Shown piece after piece: positions 19,543-30,044 of a DNA stretch of 64,000 nt. The notes under the pieces are model-generated. The model saw only the letters and a program-made list of their open reading frames with translations, had not been told where the DNA came from and did no database searches. Made by a program: the position numbers and the translations under genes. Source of the DNA: CAVPUA01 sp963828015 (GTDB taxonomy: Bacteria; Actinomycetota; Actinomycetes; Mycobacteriales; Jatrophihabitantaceae); NCBI GenBank assembly GCA_963828015.1, contig CAWHCD010000004.1:806001-870000 (forward strand), written 5' to 3'. The first letter of the stretch is position 1. Each line of letters opens with the position of its first letter.

Positions 19543-21955
19543 CCGCAGTGGAAAAGGCTCCGGCCAAGGAAGACCTGGTCACCGTCACCGTCGATGGCAT
19601 CGAGGTCTCGGTGCCCAAGGGGACGTTGATCATCCGGGCCGCCGAGCAGATCGGCGTCCAGATCCCGCGCTTCTGCGACCACCCGCTGCTGGCTCCGGCC
19701 GGCGCCTGCCGCCAATGCCTGGTCGAGGTCACCGACATGGGCAACGGCCGGGGCATGCCCAAGCCGGCCGCGTCCTGCACGACCACCGTCATGCCGGGCA
19801 TGGTGATCAAGACTCAGCACACCTCCCGGTGGCCGACAAGGCCCAGCAGGGCGTGATGGAACTGCTGCTGATCAACCACCCGCTCGACTGCCCCATCTGC
19901 GACAAGGGCGGCGAGTGCCCGCTGCAGAACCAGGCGATGAGCAACGGCCGGGCCGAGTCACGCTTCCACGACATCAAGCGCACCTTCGAGAAGCCGGTCG
20001 CGATCTCGACCAACGTGCTGCTCGACCGCGAGCGGTGCGTGCTGTGCCAGCGCTGCACGCGATTCTCCGAGCAGATTGCCGGTGACCCGTTCATCGATCT
20101 GCTCGAGCGCGGGGCCCACCAGCAGATCGGCATCGCCGAGGATCAGGACTTCCAGTCCTACTTCTCCGGCAACACCGTGCAAATCTGCCCGGTCGGGGCC
20201 TTGACGAGCGCCTCGTACCGCTTCCGCTCCCGCCCGTTCGACCTGATGAGCACCGACACGACGTGCGAGCACTGCGCGTCGGGCTGCTCGCTGCGCGCCG
20301 ACTGGCGGCGCGGCAAGATCACCCGTCGCCTGGCCGGGGATTCACCCGACGTCAACGAGGAATGGAACTGCGACAAGGGTCGCTGGGCCTTCCACTACGC
20401 GACCCAGCGCGATCGCATCACCACCCCGCTCGTGCGCGACGAGTCCGGCCAGTTGGTCGAGGCCAGCTGGACCGAGGCCCTCGAGCGTGCGGCGGCCGGA
20501 CTGACCGAGGCCCGCGACCGCGGCGACGTCGCCGTGCTCCCCGGTGGCCGGCTGACCGAAGAGGACGCCTACGCTTACGCCAAGTTCGCCCGCGTGGCTC
20601 TGGGCACCAACGACATCGACTTCCGCTCGCGGCCGGTCAGCGCTGAGGAGCTGTCCTTCCTCGGCGCCTACGTGGCCGGGGTGACGCCCGAGCACGTCTC
20701 CTATGCATCGCTGGAGTCAGCTCCGACGGTGTTGCTGGTCGGCTTCGAGCCCGAAGAAGAGTCACCGATCGTCTACCTGCGGCTGAACAAGCTCGCTCGC
20801 CACGGCCGGGCGCAGATCTTCTCGATCGCGCCGCTGGCCTCGGGCGGGCTCCGCAAGCTGGGCGCGACCCTGCTGCAGGCCGCTCCCGGCGCCGAGGCGA
20901 TCGCGCTCAGCGCGTTGGACGCCGCGGTCACGGGCGCCTTGTCGGCCGAGGGTGCCATCATCCTGGTCGGCGAGCGGCTGGCCACCTCGGTCGGTGCGCT
21001 TACCGCGGCGGCTGAAGTTGCGGCCGCGACCGGGGCCAAGCTGGCCTGGGTGCCGCGCCGGGCCGGTGAACTCGGCGCGATCGACGCCGGTGCCCTGCCC
21101 ACCCTGCTGCCCGGTGGCCGCGACGTCTCCGATGACGCGGCCCGCGTCGAGGTCGGTCGCGTCTGGCAGGCCACCGTGCCCCAGCAGCCCGGCCGCGACA
21201 TCGACGCGATCGTCCAGGCGGCCGCCGACGGTTCGGTGCACGCCCTCGTCGTCGGCGCCGTCGACCCGGCCGACCTCGCCGACCCGGCTACCGCCCTGGA
21301 TGCGTTGGAGCGGGTCGGTTTCCTGGTCAGCCTCGAGATCCGCCACAGCGCCGTCACCGCCCACGCCGACGTCGTCCTGCCGGTCGCCCCGGCGGCGGAG
21401 AAGGCCGGCCGTTTCGTCACCTGGGAGGGTCGGCGTCGCCCGTTCGACCTGACGCTGACCAACACCGGCGCCCTCACCGACGGCCGAGTCCTCGATGCCC
21501 TGGCCGAAGAACTCGACGTGCGGCTCGGCCTGCGCGATGTGGCGAGTGCCCGCGCGGAGTTGCTGCGCCTGGGCGTGGCCACCACTCGGGTACCCGCGCC
21601 GGCCGTGCGGGCCGGCGGTCCGGCGACGCCCCCGGCCGGGCAGGCGCTGCTGGCCACCTGGCCCGAGCTCATCGATGCCGGACGGATGTCGGACGGCGAC
21701 GACAACCTGGCCGGCACGGCCAAGCCGGCCCGGGCGGTCCTGTCCGCGGCCACTGCGGCCGAGATCGGGGTGGCCGCCGGCGACCCGGTCACGGTCAGCA
21801 CCGACACCGGCCGGATCACCGTCCCGGCCGTCATCGACGATGTCCCCGATCGAGTCGTCTGGTTGCCCACCAACGCCCACGGTGCGCCCGTGCGCACGCG
21901 GCTCAACGTCGGTTCCGGCGCGGTCGTCCACCTCCAGGCGGGAGCGAACCAGTGA
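19539..21955 (+). CDS. nuoG: NADH-quinone oxidoreductase subunit G, one frameshift
   Basis: About 805 residues after correcting one missing C near 19826 (ACCTCCCGGTGG should read ACCTCCCCGGTGG, restoring [18 protein letters not shown]). The N-terminal ferredoxin-like domain carries N1b ([20 protein letters not shown]), N5 and N4 ([24 protein letters not shown]). The extra cluster N7 motif is present (CEHCASGC plus a later Cys in WNCDKGRW). The C-terminal molybdopterin-oxidoreductase-like part is degenerate, as usual in NuoG. ATG 19539 overlaps the nuoF stop. The frameshift sits in a C run inside an otherwise intact 14-gene operon, so it is almost certainly a read error. Confidence 0.93.
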
Positions 21956-23301
21956 TTCTCGCGGCCTCCAACACCCAGAACGTGCCCGGCTTCGGTGACG
22001 AGCCGTTCTGGCTGATCCTGATCAAGGTGCTCGGGGTGTTCGTGTTCCTCGTCGTCATGACGCTGTTCACGATCGTCTTCGAACGCAAGGTCGTCGGTCG
22101 CATGCAGAACCGGATCGGCCCGAACCGCGTCGGCCCGTGGGGCATCCTGCAGTCCCTCGCCGACGGCATGAAGCTGGCCTTCAAGGAAGAGGTCATCCCG
22201 CTGCTGGCCGACAAGCCGGTCTACTTCCTGGCCCCGATCCTCTCGGCCGTGCCGGCCTTCGTCGCCTTCGCCGTCATGCCCTTCGGTCCCACCGTCTCGA
22301 TCTTCGGACATGAGACCCCGCTGCAGTTGACCGACCTGCCGGTCGGCGTCCTGCTCGTCTTCGCCTGCTCCTCGCTCGGCATCTACGGCATCGTGTTGTC
22401 GGGTTGGGCCTCCGGCTCGACCTACCCGTTGCTGGGCAGTCTGCGCTCGGCCGCCCAGATGATCAGCTACGAAGTCGCGATGGGCCTGTCGATCGCCACC
22501 GTGTTCCTCTGGACCGGCACCATGTCGACCTCGGAGATCGTGGCGGCGCAGGATCACCGGTGGCTGGTCACCTCTCCGCTGTTCCTGCCCTTCGCGATCT
22601 ACTGCATCGCCATCGTCGGTGAGACCAACCGGGCCCCGTTCGACCTTCCCGAAGCCGAGTCCGAACTGGTCGGTGGCTTCCACACCGAGTACTCCTCGTT
22701 CAAGTTCGCGATGTTCTTCCTGGCCGAGTACATCAACGTCGTCACCGTCTCGGCCCTGGCCACGACCCTGTTCCTCGGCGGCTGGCACGCGCCGTGGCCC
22801 ATCGAGGAGATCTGGTCCGGTGCCGACTCGGGCTGGTGGCCGGTCCTCTGGTTCGTCGGCAAGATCATCGCGATCATCTTCGTCTTCGTCTGGCTGCGGG
22901 GCACCTTGCCCCGCATGCGCTACGACCAGTTCATGCACCTGGGCTGGAAGGTGCTGATCCCGATCAACCTGGCCTGGATCATGATGGCCTCGACCTTCCA
23001 CACCCTCTATCACCGCGGCTGGCCCGAGTGGCAATGCTGGGTCGTCACGATCATCCTGCCGAGCTCGCTGCTGGTCCTGGCGTGGGGCATCGCGCAGGAT
23101 GCGTCGCGCCGCAGCAAGGCGATACGTCTGGCCGAGGAAGAGGACTTCGAGATCAAGCTCGGTCCGACCTTCCCGACCCCGCCGTTGAACCTGGTGATCC
23201 CGAAGTCACCCAAGGAGCTCGCATCTTCGCGGGCCCGGGCATCGCTGCCGAAGTCCGGCGCGGGCAAGGCAGTTTCGAAGGGCGGCCGATCCGATGGCTA
23301 A
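21952..23301 (+). CDS. nuoH: NADH-quinone oxidoreductase subunit H
   Basis: 449 residues with eight or nine membrane helices. Key segments are [33 protein letters not shown] (ND1 signature and quinone-entry loop) and [30 protein letters not shown] Lys/Ala-rich cytoplasmic tail of about 60 residues ([16 protein letters not shown]) extends the C-terminus. GTG 21952 overlaps the nuoG stop, and its end overlaps nuoI by 8 bases. Confidence 0.96.
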   Translation: MILAASNTQNVPGFGDEPFWLILIKVLGVFVFLVVMTLFTIVFERKVVGRMQNRIGPNRVGPWGILQSLADGMKLAFKEEVIPLLADKPVYFLAPILSAVPAFVAFAVMPFGPTVSIFGHETPLQLTDLPVGVLLVFACSSLGIYGIVLSGWASGSTYPLLGSLRSAAQMISYEVAMGLSIATVFLWTGTMSTSEIVAAQDHRWLVTSPLFLPFAIYCIAIVGETNRAPFDLPEAESELVGGFHTEYSSFKFAMFFLAEYINVVTVSALATTLFLGGWHAPWPIEEIWSGADSGWWPVLWFVGKIIAIIFVFVWLRGTLPRMRYDQFMHLGWKVLIPINLAWIMMASTFHTLYHRGWPEWQCWVVTIILPSSLLVLAWGIAQDASRRSKAIRLAEEEDFEIKLGPTFPTPPLNLVIPKSPKELASSRARASLPKSGAGKAVSKGGRSDG

Positions 23302-23945
23302 GCAAGAGGGTCCGGCAACCGCGGTCGGTGAGGGCCGCGGCGACGTCACCGGCAGCGCACTCGGCTTCGCTCAGGGCTTCGGGCTCACCTTCGCGACGAT
23401 GTTCAAGAAGGTCTACACCGAGCAGTACCCCTTCGACATCTACCCGACCGCCCCGCGCTACCACGGCCGGCACGTGCTCAACCGGCACCCCGACGGCCTG
23501 GAGAAGTGCGTCGGCTGCGAGTTGTGCGCGTGGGCCTGCCCGGCCGACGCGATCTACGTCGAGGGTGGCGACAACACCGAAACCGAGCGCTACTCACCCG
23601 GTGAGCGTTACGGCGCGGTGTATCAGATCAACTACCTGCGCTGCATCTTCTGCGGGTTGTGCATCGAGGCTTGCCCGACGCGCTCGCTGACGATGAGCAA
23701 CGAGTACGAGCTGGCCCTGGACGACCGCCAGCAGCTGATCTACACCAAGGAGCAGCTCATGGCCCCGCTGCTGCCGGGCATGGAGGCCCCGCCGCATCCC
23801 GATGCGGCTGGGCGACAATGAGAAGGCCTACTACACGATCGAGTCGCAGGACCCGCTGCAGCAGGGTGAGCCGCAGAGCACCGCGAACATTGCCGGTAAG
23901 CCGATCACCGGCGTGGCGATCGAGGTCGGAAGGCACCACGGATGA
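23294..23945 (+). CDS. nuoI: NADH-quinone oxidoreductase subunit I, C-terminal frameshift
   Basis: A protein with two [4Fe-4S] ferredoxin repeats (N6a and N6b): [15 protein letters not shown] and [15 protein letters not shown]. As given, the frame ends early at 23821. Removing one base at 23801 continues it as [19 protein letters not shown] to TGA 23943-23945, which overlaps the nuoJ start by ATGA exactly as the other nuo junctions do. Corrected length is 216 residues. That restored overlap is good evidence that the extra base is an error. Confidence 0.92.
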
Positions 23946-24700
23946 GCGTCGTCGTCGAGGCGGCCAAGCCGCTGATGAACGGGCAGGTGCCGCTGGGTGA
24001 GGCGGTCTCGTTCTGGATCCTCGCCCCGATCGCGCTGGGTGGCGGCATCGGCATGGTGCTGCTGCGCAACGCCGTTCACTCGGCCCTGTCGCTGGCCACG
24101 ACGATGATCTGCCTGGGCGCGATGTACATGGTCCAGCAGGGCCCGTTCATCGGTTTCGTGCAGATCATCGTCTACACCGGCGCGATCATGATCCTGTTCC
24201 TGTTCGTGCTCATGCTCATCGGCCGCGACTCCTCCGACTCGCTCATCGAGACACTGCGGGGCCAGCGCTGGGCGGCGACCGGGTTCGGTATCGCCTTCGC
24301 CCTGATGGTCGCGATCGGCGTCGGGCGCGCGCTCAAGCACGTCACGCCCACGAACCTCGACGGCCCCAACGCCAACGGCGGCAACGTCAACTCGATCGCT
24401 GAGCTGATCTTCACCAAGTATCTCTTCTCCTTCGAGCTCACCTCGGCCTTGCTGATCGTCGCGGCGATCGCGGCCATGGTGCTGGCCCACGTCGAACGCG
24501 ACGGCCCCAAGCGGACCCAGAAGCAGGAGGCCCGCGACCGGATTCGCTCGGGCCGCCCCCAGCCGCTGCCGGCGCCCGGTGTGCTCTCGACCGGCGATGC
24601 GATCGGCACACCGGCGCTGCTGCCCGATGGGTCGCCGTCCGCGGAATCGGTCCTCGCCTCCACGCCGGGCATCCGTGAGCTTCCGGGAGGGACGAAGTGA
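23942..24700 (+). CDS. nuoJ: NADH-quinone oxidoreductase subunit J
   Basis: 252 residues with five membrane helices (ND6). The conserved helix [22 protein letters not shown] contains the pi-bulge region of the E-channel. It has a hydrophilic tail of about 70 residues rich in Arg, Pro and Ser. ATG 23942 overlaps the (corrected) nuoI stop, and its stop overlaps nuoK (GTGA). Confidence 0.95.
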   Translation: MSVVVEAAKPLMNGQVPLGEAVSFWILAPIALGGGIGMVLLRNAVHSALSLATTMICLGAMYMVQQGPFIGFVQIIVYTGAIMILFLFVLMLIGRDSSDSLIETLRGQRWAATGFGIAFALMVAIGVGRALKHVTPTNLDGPNANGGNVNSIAELIFTKYLFSFELTSALLIVAAIAAMVLAHVERDGPKRTQKQEARDRIRSGRPQPLPAPGVLSTGDAIGTPALLPDGSPSAESVLASTPGIRELPGGTK

Positions 24701-24996
24701 CGCCGACCTACTACCTGGTGCTCTCCGCTGCCCTGTTCACGATCGGCGCGGTCGGCTTCCTGGTGCGCCGCAACGCGATCGTCGTCTTCATGTGCGTCGA
24801 GCTGATGCTCAACGCGGTCAACCTCTCGTTGGTCACCTTCTCGCGCATCAACGGCACCCTCGACGGCCAGGTCATCGCCTTCTTCGTGATGACCGTGGCC
24901 GCCGCTGAAGTAGTGGTCGGCCTGGCCATCATCATGTCCATCTTCCGCACCCGGCGGTCGGCATCGATCGACGATGTCAACCTGCTGAAGTACTAG
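24697..24996 (+). CDS. nuoK: NADH-quinone oxidoreductase subunit K
   Basis: 99 residues, three membrane helices, standard ND4L size. The two proton-channel glutamates lie in [15 protein letters not shown] and [14 protein letters not shown]. It starts at GTG 24697, overlapping nuoJ. nuoL follows after 10 bases. Confidence 0.96.
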   Translation: MTPTYYLVLSAALFTIGAVGFLVRRNAIVVFMCVELMLNAVNLSLVTFSRINGTLDGQVIAFFVMTVAAAEVVVGLAIIMSIFRTRRSASIDDVNLLKY

Positions 24997-25006
24997 GAGA
25001 TCTGCG

Positions 25007-26917
25007 TTGACCACCGCCCACGGGCTTCAATCGGCTGCCTGGCTGCTTATCGCTCTGCCCGCGCTGTCGGCTGCCTTCCTGCTGATGAGCGGCAAGTACG
25101 CCGACAAGTGGGGCTCCTACCTCGGCGCCGGCGTTCCGGTCGTGCTCTTCATCTACAGCTTCTTCCTGTTCTTCTCGGTCAAGAGTGAGTCGAACCGCGA
25201 GATCAACCTGCAGTGGTACGACTGGATCACGGTCGGCCGATTCCATGTCGAGGCCGGGCAGCTGATCGACCCGCTGTCCATGTGCTTCATCCTGTTGATC
25301 ACCGGCGTCGGCTCGTTGATCCACATCTACGCCGTCGGCTACATGGCCCACGACGAGGGCCGTCGGCGGTTCTTCGGCTACTTCAACCTGTTCATCGCGG
25401 CCATGCTGCTGCTCGTCACGGCCAACAGCTACCTGCTGCTCTACGTCGGCTGGGAGGGCGTCGGTCTCGCCTCGTTCCTGCTGATCGGCTACTACTACGA
25501 CCGCTCGGTTTCGGTGACGGCGTCCCGCAAGGCGTTCATCTCCAACCGCGTCGGTGACGTCGGGTTGTCGATCGCGATCATGCTGATGTTCGCCTACTTC
25601 GGCTCGACCACCTTCAGCACCGTCTTCGCCCACTTCACCGGGTCCGCGCCCAACGCGACCACCGGGGTCGCGGCCGCGATCGGGCTGATGCTGCTGCTCG
25701 GCGCCTGCGGTAAGTCGGGCCAGTTCCCACTGCAGGACTGGTTGCCCGACGCCATGGCCGGCCCGACCCCGGTCTCGGCCCTCATCCACGCCGCGACCAT
25801 GGTCACCGCCGGCGTCTACCTCATCGCCCGGTCGGCGGCGATCTTCAACTTCTCCGAAGCGGCCCGGGTCGGTGTGCTGATCGTCGGTTCGATCACCATC
25901 CTCTACGGGTGTGTCTGCGCGTTCGGCCAGGACGACCTCAAGAAGGTCCTGGCCTACTCGACCGTCAGCCAGATCGGCTACATGTTCATGGCCGTCGGGC
26001 TCGGGGCCGGCAACTACGCCTACGGCATCGCCCACCTGCTCGGCCACGGCTTCTTCAAGGCGACGCTTTTCCTCTCCGCCGGTGCGGTCATGCACGCGAT
26101 GAACGACCGCATCGACATGCGTCGCTTCGGCGGCTTGCGCCATGCCATGCCCAAAACGTTTGCCGTCTTCACCTGCGGCTATCTGGCCATCATCGGCTTC
26201 CCATTGCTGACCGGCTTCTGGACCAAGGACAAGATCATCGACGCCGCGCTGTCCAAAGGCGGGGCCGAGGGCTGGACGCTCGGGATCGTCGGCATGGTCG
26301 GGGCCGGGCTCACCGCGGCCTACATGACCCGCGCGTACATCATGACCTTCTTCGGCGAGAAGCGCTGGGAGGACGATGTCCACCCGCACGAGGCGCCGAA
26401 CGTCATGGTCATCCCGATGGCGATCCTGGCCGTGCTCTCGCTGGTCGGCGGCTACCTGCTGCAGTATCACGGCGATCTCGAACACTGGCTCACGCCGTCG
26501 GTCGGTCCGGCCATGGAGGGTCCGCACCCGCTCAATGACCGCGTGACCGGAACCGTGATCCTGGTGATCGTGGCCTTGGGCTGCGCCGCCAGCTACCTGG
26601 TCTTCGCCACCCGCCCGGTCCCGGCCGTGCGTCCGCTCGGCGTCTCCGTGGTCACCGTCGCGGCCCGCAACGACCTTTACACCAACGCGTTCAACGAGGC
26701 CGTGCTCATGCGCCCGGCCCAATGGCTCACCCGCGGGCTGGTGTTCTTCGACAACAAGGGCGTCGACGGCGTCGTCAACGGACTCGCCGCCGCTCTGGGC
26801 GGTGGGTCCGGTCGCCTGAGACGCTGGCAGACCGGCTTCGTGCGAAGTTACGGGCTCACCATGTTGGCGGGCTCGGTCGCGATTCTTGCGACGCTGCTGG
26901 CGGTGCGCTTTTCATGA
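25007..26917 (+). CDS. nuoL: NADH-quinone oxidoreductase subunit L
   Basis: 636 residues, an antiporter-like proton-pumping subunit (ND5) with about 16 helices including the long lateral helix. Landmarks are the motif LLYVGWEGVGLASFLLIGYYY, FPLQDWLPDAMAGPTPVSALIHAATMVTAGVYLIAR (channel Lys and His region), and LKKVLAYSTVSQIGYMF. It starts at TTG 25007 after AGGAGA; this is the only gap in the operon large enough to hold a ribosome site. Confidence 0.96.
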   Translation: MTTAHGLQSAAWLLIALPALSAAFLLMSGKYADKWGSYLGAGVPVVLFIYSFFLFFSVKSESNREINLQWYDWITVGRFHVEAGQLIDPLSMCFILLITGVGSLIHIYAVGYMAHDEGRRRFFGYFNLFIAAMLLLVTANSYLLLYVGWEGVGLASFLLIGYYYDRSVSVTASRKAFISNRVGDVGLSIAIMLMFAYFGSTTFSTVFAHFTGSAPNATTGVAAAIGLMLLLGACGKSGQFPLQDWLPDAMAGPTPVSALIHAATMVTAGVYLIARSAAIFNFSEAARVGVLIVGSITILYGCVCAFGQDDLKKVLAYSTVSQIGYMFMAVGLGAGNYAYGIAHLLGHGFFKATLFLSAGAVMHAMNDRIDMRRFGGLRHAMPKTFAVFTCGYLAIIGFPLLTGFWTKDKIIDAALSKGGAEGWTLGIVGMVGAGLTAAYMTRAYIMTFFGEKRWEDDVHPHEAPNVMVIPMAILAVLSLVGGYLLQYHGDLEHWLTPSVGPAMEGPHPLNDRVTGTVILVIVALGCAASYLVFATRPVPAVRPLGVSVVTVAARNDLYTNAFNEAVLMRPAQWLTRGLVFFDNKGVDGVVNGLAAALGGGSGRLRRWQTGFVRSYGLTMLAGSVAILATLLAVRFS

Positions 26918-28491
26918 GCAACAGCATTGCGCTCGTCGGACTGATCCTGGTGCCGCTCGTCGGCTCGCTACTGACCGTCGCCGTACCGAGCTTCCTCGAC
27001 ACCGAGAAGGCCAAGAACGAGACGGCCAAGGTCATCGCGATGATCTTCTCGCTCGTCACGGTGCTCTACACGCTCATCCTCGGCCTGAAGTTCAAGACCG
27101 GCCCGCACGCGGCCAACTTCCAGTTCCAGGGCAGTTGGAACTGGGTCAAAGCCTTCGGCGTGCACATCTCCTTCGGGGTCGACGGCATCGCCCTGGTGCT
27201 GGTCGGCATGGCCGTGGTGCTCGTGCCGTGCGTGATCCTGGCGTCGTGGGACTCCTTCGACACGAAGTCCGGGGCGGAGGAGATCACGACCCAGCAGCGC
27301 AACGTGCCGGTGTACTTCGCGCTGATCCTGCTGCTCGAGTTCTTCATGATCGGCGTGTTCACCGCGACCGACGTCTTCCTGTTCTACGTCTTCTTCGAGG
27401 CCATGCTCGTCCCGATGTACTTCATCATCGGCAGCTACGGCGGCCCGCGCCGCCAGTACGCCGCGATGAAGTTCTTCCTGTACTCCCTAGTCGGCGGCCT
27501 GCTCATGCTCGCCAGCGTCATCGGGCTCTACGTCACCTCGGGCAAGGGTACGTTCGCGTTCTCCCAGCTGATCGGCACCATTCCGAGCGGGACGACGCAG
27601 AAGCTGCTGTTCCTGGGCTTCTTCATCGCCTTCGCCATCAAGGCCCCGCTGGTGCCGTTCCACACCTGGCTGCCCGACGCCGGTGCGGAGGCCCCGGCCG
27701 GCGGCGCCGCGCTGCTGGTCGGCGTGCTGGACAAGGTCGGGACGTTCGGCTTCCTGCGCTACTGCCTGCCGCTGTTCCCGGAGGCCTCGCGCTACTTCGC
27801 CCCGACAATCCTGATCCTGTCGGTGATCGGCATCCTCTATGCCGCCTTCCTGGCCATCGGCCAGCGCGACATGAAGCGCATGGTCTCCTACACCTCGATC
27901 GCCCACTTCGGCTTCATCGGACTCGGTATCTTCGCCTTCACCACCCAAGGTGGTTCGGGCGCGGTGCTCTACATGGTCAACCACGGCCTGTCGACGGGTG
28001 CGCTGTTCCTGGTCGTCGGCCTGCTGATCGCCCGTGGCAAGAGCCGGCAGGTGGCCGACTACGGCGGCACGGCCAAGGTCACGCCGATCCTGGGCGGCAT
28101 CTTCCTGATCACCGGACTGTCGGCCTTGGCGCTGCCCGGCATGAGCACGTTCGTCAGCGAGTTCCTGGTCCTGGTGGGTACGTTCACCCGGCACAAGGGC
28201 CTGGCCATCGTGGCCACGACCGGCATCATCCTGGCCGCGTTCTACATCTTGTGGCTCTACCAGCGCACCATGCAGGGCCCGGTGCTCGACAAGGTCAAGC
28301 GCTTCAAGGACGTCAGCCTGCGTGAGACGTTCGCGATCGCGCCGCTGCTCGTGCTGATCATTTTCCTCGGCATCTATCCGCAGCCTGTTCTGAAGATCAT
28401 CAACCCAGCCGTGAAGACCACGCTGAGTTACGTGCATGAACCCGATCCGGCGCCGAAACTCGCGCCGTCAGTCGCTGGAGGTGGCAAATGA
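26914..28491 (+). CDS. nuoM: NADH-quinone oxidoreductase subunit M
   Basis: 525 residues, an antiporter-like subunit (ND4). The landmark is FVFFEAMLVPMYFIIGSYGG with the channel Glu. The usual PLHTWLPDAHTEAP motif appears as VPFHTWLPDAGAEAPAGGAALL. DMKRMVSYTSIAHFGFI follows. It starts at ATG 26914, overlapping the nuoL stop; the in-frame upstream extension belongs to nuoL. Confidence 0.96.
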   Translation: MSNSIALVGLILVPLVGSLLTVAVPSFLDTEKAKNETAKVIAMIFSLVTVLYTLILGLKFKTGPHAANFQFQGSWNWVKAFGVHISFGVDGIALVLVGMAVVLVPCVILASWDSFDTKSGAEEITTQQRNVPVYFALILLLEFFMIGVFTATDVFLFYVFFEAMLVPMYFIIGSYGGPRRQYAAMKFFLYSLVGGLLMLASVIGLYVTSGKGTFAFSQLIGTIPSGTTQKLLFLGFFIAFAIKAPLVPFHTWLPDAGAEAPAGGAALLVGVLDKVGTFGFLRYCLPLFPEASRYFAPTILILSVIGILYAAFLAIGQRDMKRMVSYTSIAHFGFIGLGIFAFTTQGGSGAVLYMVNHGLSTGALFLVVGLLIARGKSRQVADYGGTAKVTPILGGIFLITGLSALALPGMSTFVSEFLVLVGTFTRHKGLAIVATTGIILAAFYILWLYQRTMQGPVLDKVKRFKDVSLRETFAIAPLLVLIIFLGIYPQPVLKIINPAVKTTLSYVHEPDPAPKLAPSVAGGGK

Positions 28492-30044
28492 GCGCGCTGA
28501 TGGCCGCCGCGCCCTTCGCGACGATCCACGGCCCGTCGCTGGCCTACAACGCCCTTTTGCCGATCTTCCTGGTCTTCGGGGCCGCGTTGCTCGGAGTGCT
28601 GGCGGAGGCGTTCGTGCCCGCCGATGCCCGCTTCAACGTGCAGTTCGCCATCGCCGGCGCGGGTCTGTTCGCGGCCTTCATCGACGTGATCACGTTGCGC
28701 GGGACGAACCTGGTCACCGCCAGCGATGCGATCGCGATCGACGGAGCCGGGCTGTTCATCCAGGGCAGCATCCTGTTCATGGCCCTGCTGTCGTTGCTGC
28801 TGGTCGCCGAACGCAGCGTCGACATCGGTAGCCCGATCGTCGCGCAGGCCTCGGTTGTGCCCGGCTCACCGCGTGACGCCGCGCTGGCCACGAGCCAGCG
28901 CGTGCAGACCGAGGTCTTCCCGCTGATGTCCTTCGCCGTCGGGGGCATGCTCGTCTTCCCGGTCTCGAACAACTTGCTGTTGATGTTCATTGCGCTCGAG
29001 GTCATGTCGCTGCCGCTGTATCTGTTGGCCGGGCTGGCGCGCCGTCGCCGGCTGCTCTCGCAGGAGGCGGCGGTCAAGTATTTCCTGCTCGGCGCCTTCG
29101 CTTCGGCGTTCTTCCTCTACGGGCTGGCGCTGCTCTACGGCTACACGAACTCCGTCGACCTGTCGGCGATTCGCGACGCGGCCGCGAACTCCGGCAAGCC
29201 GGACGTGCTGCTGTTCGCCGGGCTGGCCCTGCTGCTCGTCGGCCTGCTGTTCAAGGCCGGCATCGCCCCGTTCCACAGCTGGACCCCCGACGTGTATCAG
29301 GGCTCGCCGACGTCGGTGACGGCGTTCATGGCCTCGTGCACCAAGGTGGCGGCGTTCGGGGCCATCCTGCGGGTGCTCTATCTCGGCTTCGACTCGACGA
29401 GGTGGGACTGGCGCCCGCTCATGTGGGCGGTGGCGATCGCCTCGATGGTGGTCGGGGCCGTGCTCGGCCTGACGCAGACCGACGTAAAGCGCATCCTGGC
29501 CTACTCCTCGATCGCGCACGCGGGGTTCATCCTTGTCGGCGTGCTCGCGTTGAGCCACGACGGCCTGGCCAGCACGATGTTCTACCTGCTCACCTACGGC
29601 TTCACCACGATCGCCGCGTTCGGCATCGTCACCCTGGTGCGTAACGCCGACGGCGAAGCCACCCACCTGTCGCAATGGTCGGGGTTGGCCCGCAAGAGCC
29701 CGGCGGTGGCGACCGTCTTCACGATCCTGCTCATGTCGATGGCCGGCATTCCGCTGACCGCCGGCTTCATGGGCAAGTTCTACGTGTTCCGGTCGGCCTA
29801 CGCGACCTCGGGCGCAATCGTCGTCATCGCGTTGGTGACCTCGGCGGTGGCCGCGTTCTTCTATCTGCGCATCGTCGTGCTGATGTTCTTCGCCGAGCCG
29901 CCCGAGGGCGGCCCGACCGTTGCCATCCCGGGCTGGCCGACCACCGCCGCGCTGACGATCGCCACGGCGGCGACCATCGTGCTGGGCCTCGCGCCGGAGC
30001 TGGTGCTCGACTGGGCGAACAGCGCTGCCACACTGATCAGGTGA
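28488..30044 (+). CDS. nuoN: NADH-quinone oxidoreductase subunit N
   Basis: 518 residues, an antiporter-like subunit (ND2). It shows FIALEVMSLPLYLLAGLARR, FKAGIAPFHSWTPDVYQGSPTSVTAFMA and TDVKRILAYSSIAHAGFILVG. Start ATG 28488 overlaps the nuoM stop. Its own stop overlaps the polyprenyl synthase start (GTGA), so quinone-tail synthesis is translationally coupled to complex I. Confidence 0.96.
   Translation: MSALMAAAPFATIHGPSLAYNALLPIFLVFGAALLGVLAEAFVPADARFNVQFAIAGAGLFAAFIDVITLRGTNLVTASDAIAIDGAGLFIQGSILFMALLSLLLVAERSVDIGSPIVAQASVVPGSPRDAALATSQRVQTEVFPLMSFAVGGMLVFPVSNNLLLMFIALEVMSLPLYLLAGLARRRRLLSQEAAVKYFLLGAFASAFFLYGLALLYGYTNSVDLSAIRDAAANSGKPDVLLFAGLALLLVGLLFKAGIAPFHSWTPDVYQGSPTSVTAFMASCTKVAAFGAILRVLYLGFDSTRWDWRPLMWAVAIASMVVGAVLGLTQTDVKRILAYSSIAHAGFILVGVLALSHDGLASTMFYLLTYGFTTIAAFGIVTLVRNADGEATHLSQWSGLARKSPAVATVFTILLMSMAGIPLTAGFMGKFYVFRSAYATSGAIVVIALVTSAVAAFFYLRIVVLMFFAEPPEGGPTVAIPGWPTTAALTIATAATIVLGLAPELVLDWANSAATLIR

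Noticed and set aside
19826..19828. Programmed frameshifting in nuoG
   Set aside because: There is no slippery heptamer with a downstream structure, and other nuoG genes are read in one frame; a missing C is simpler.
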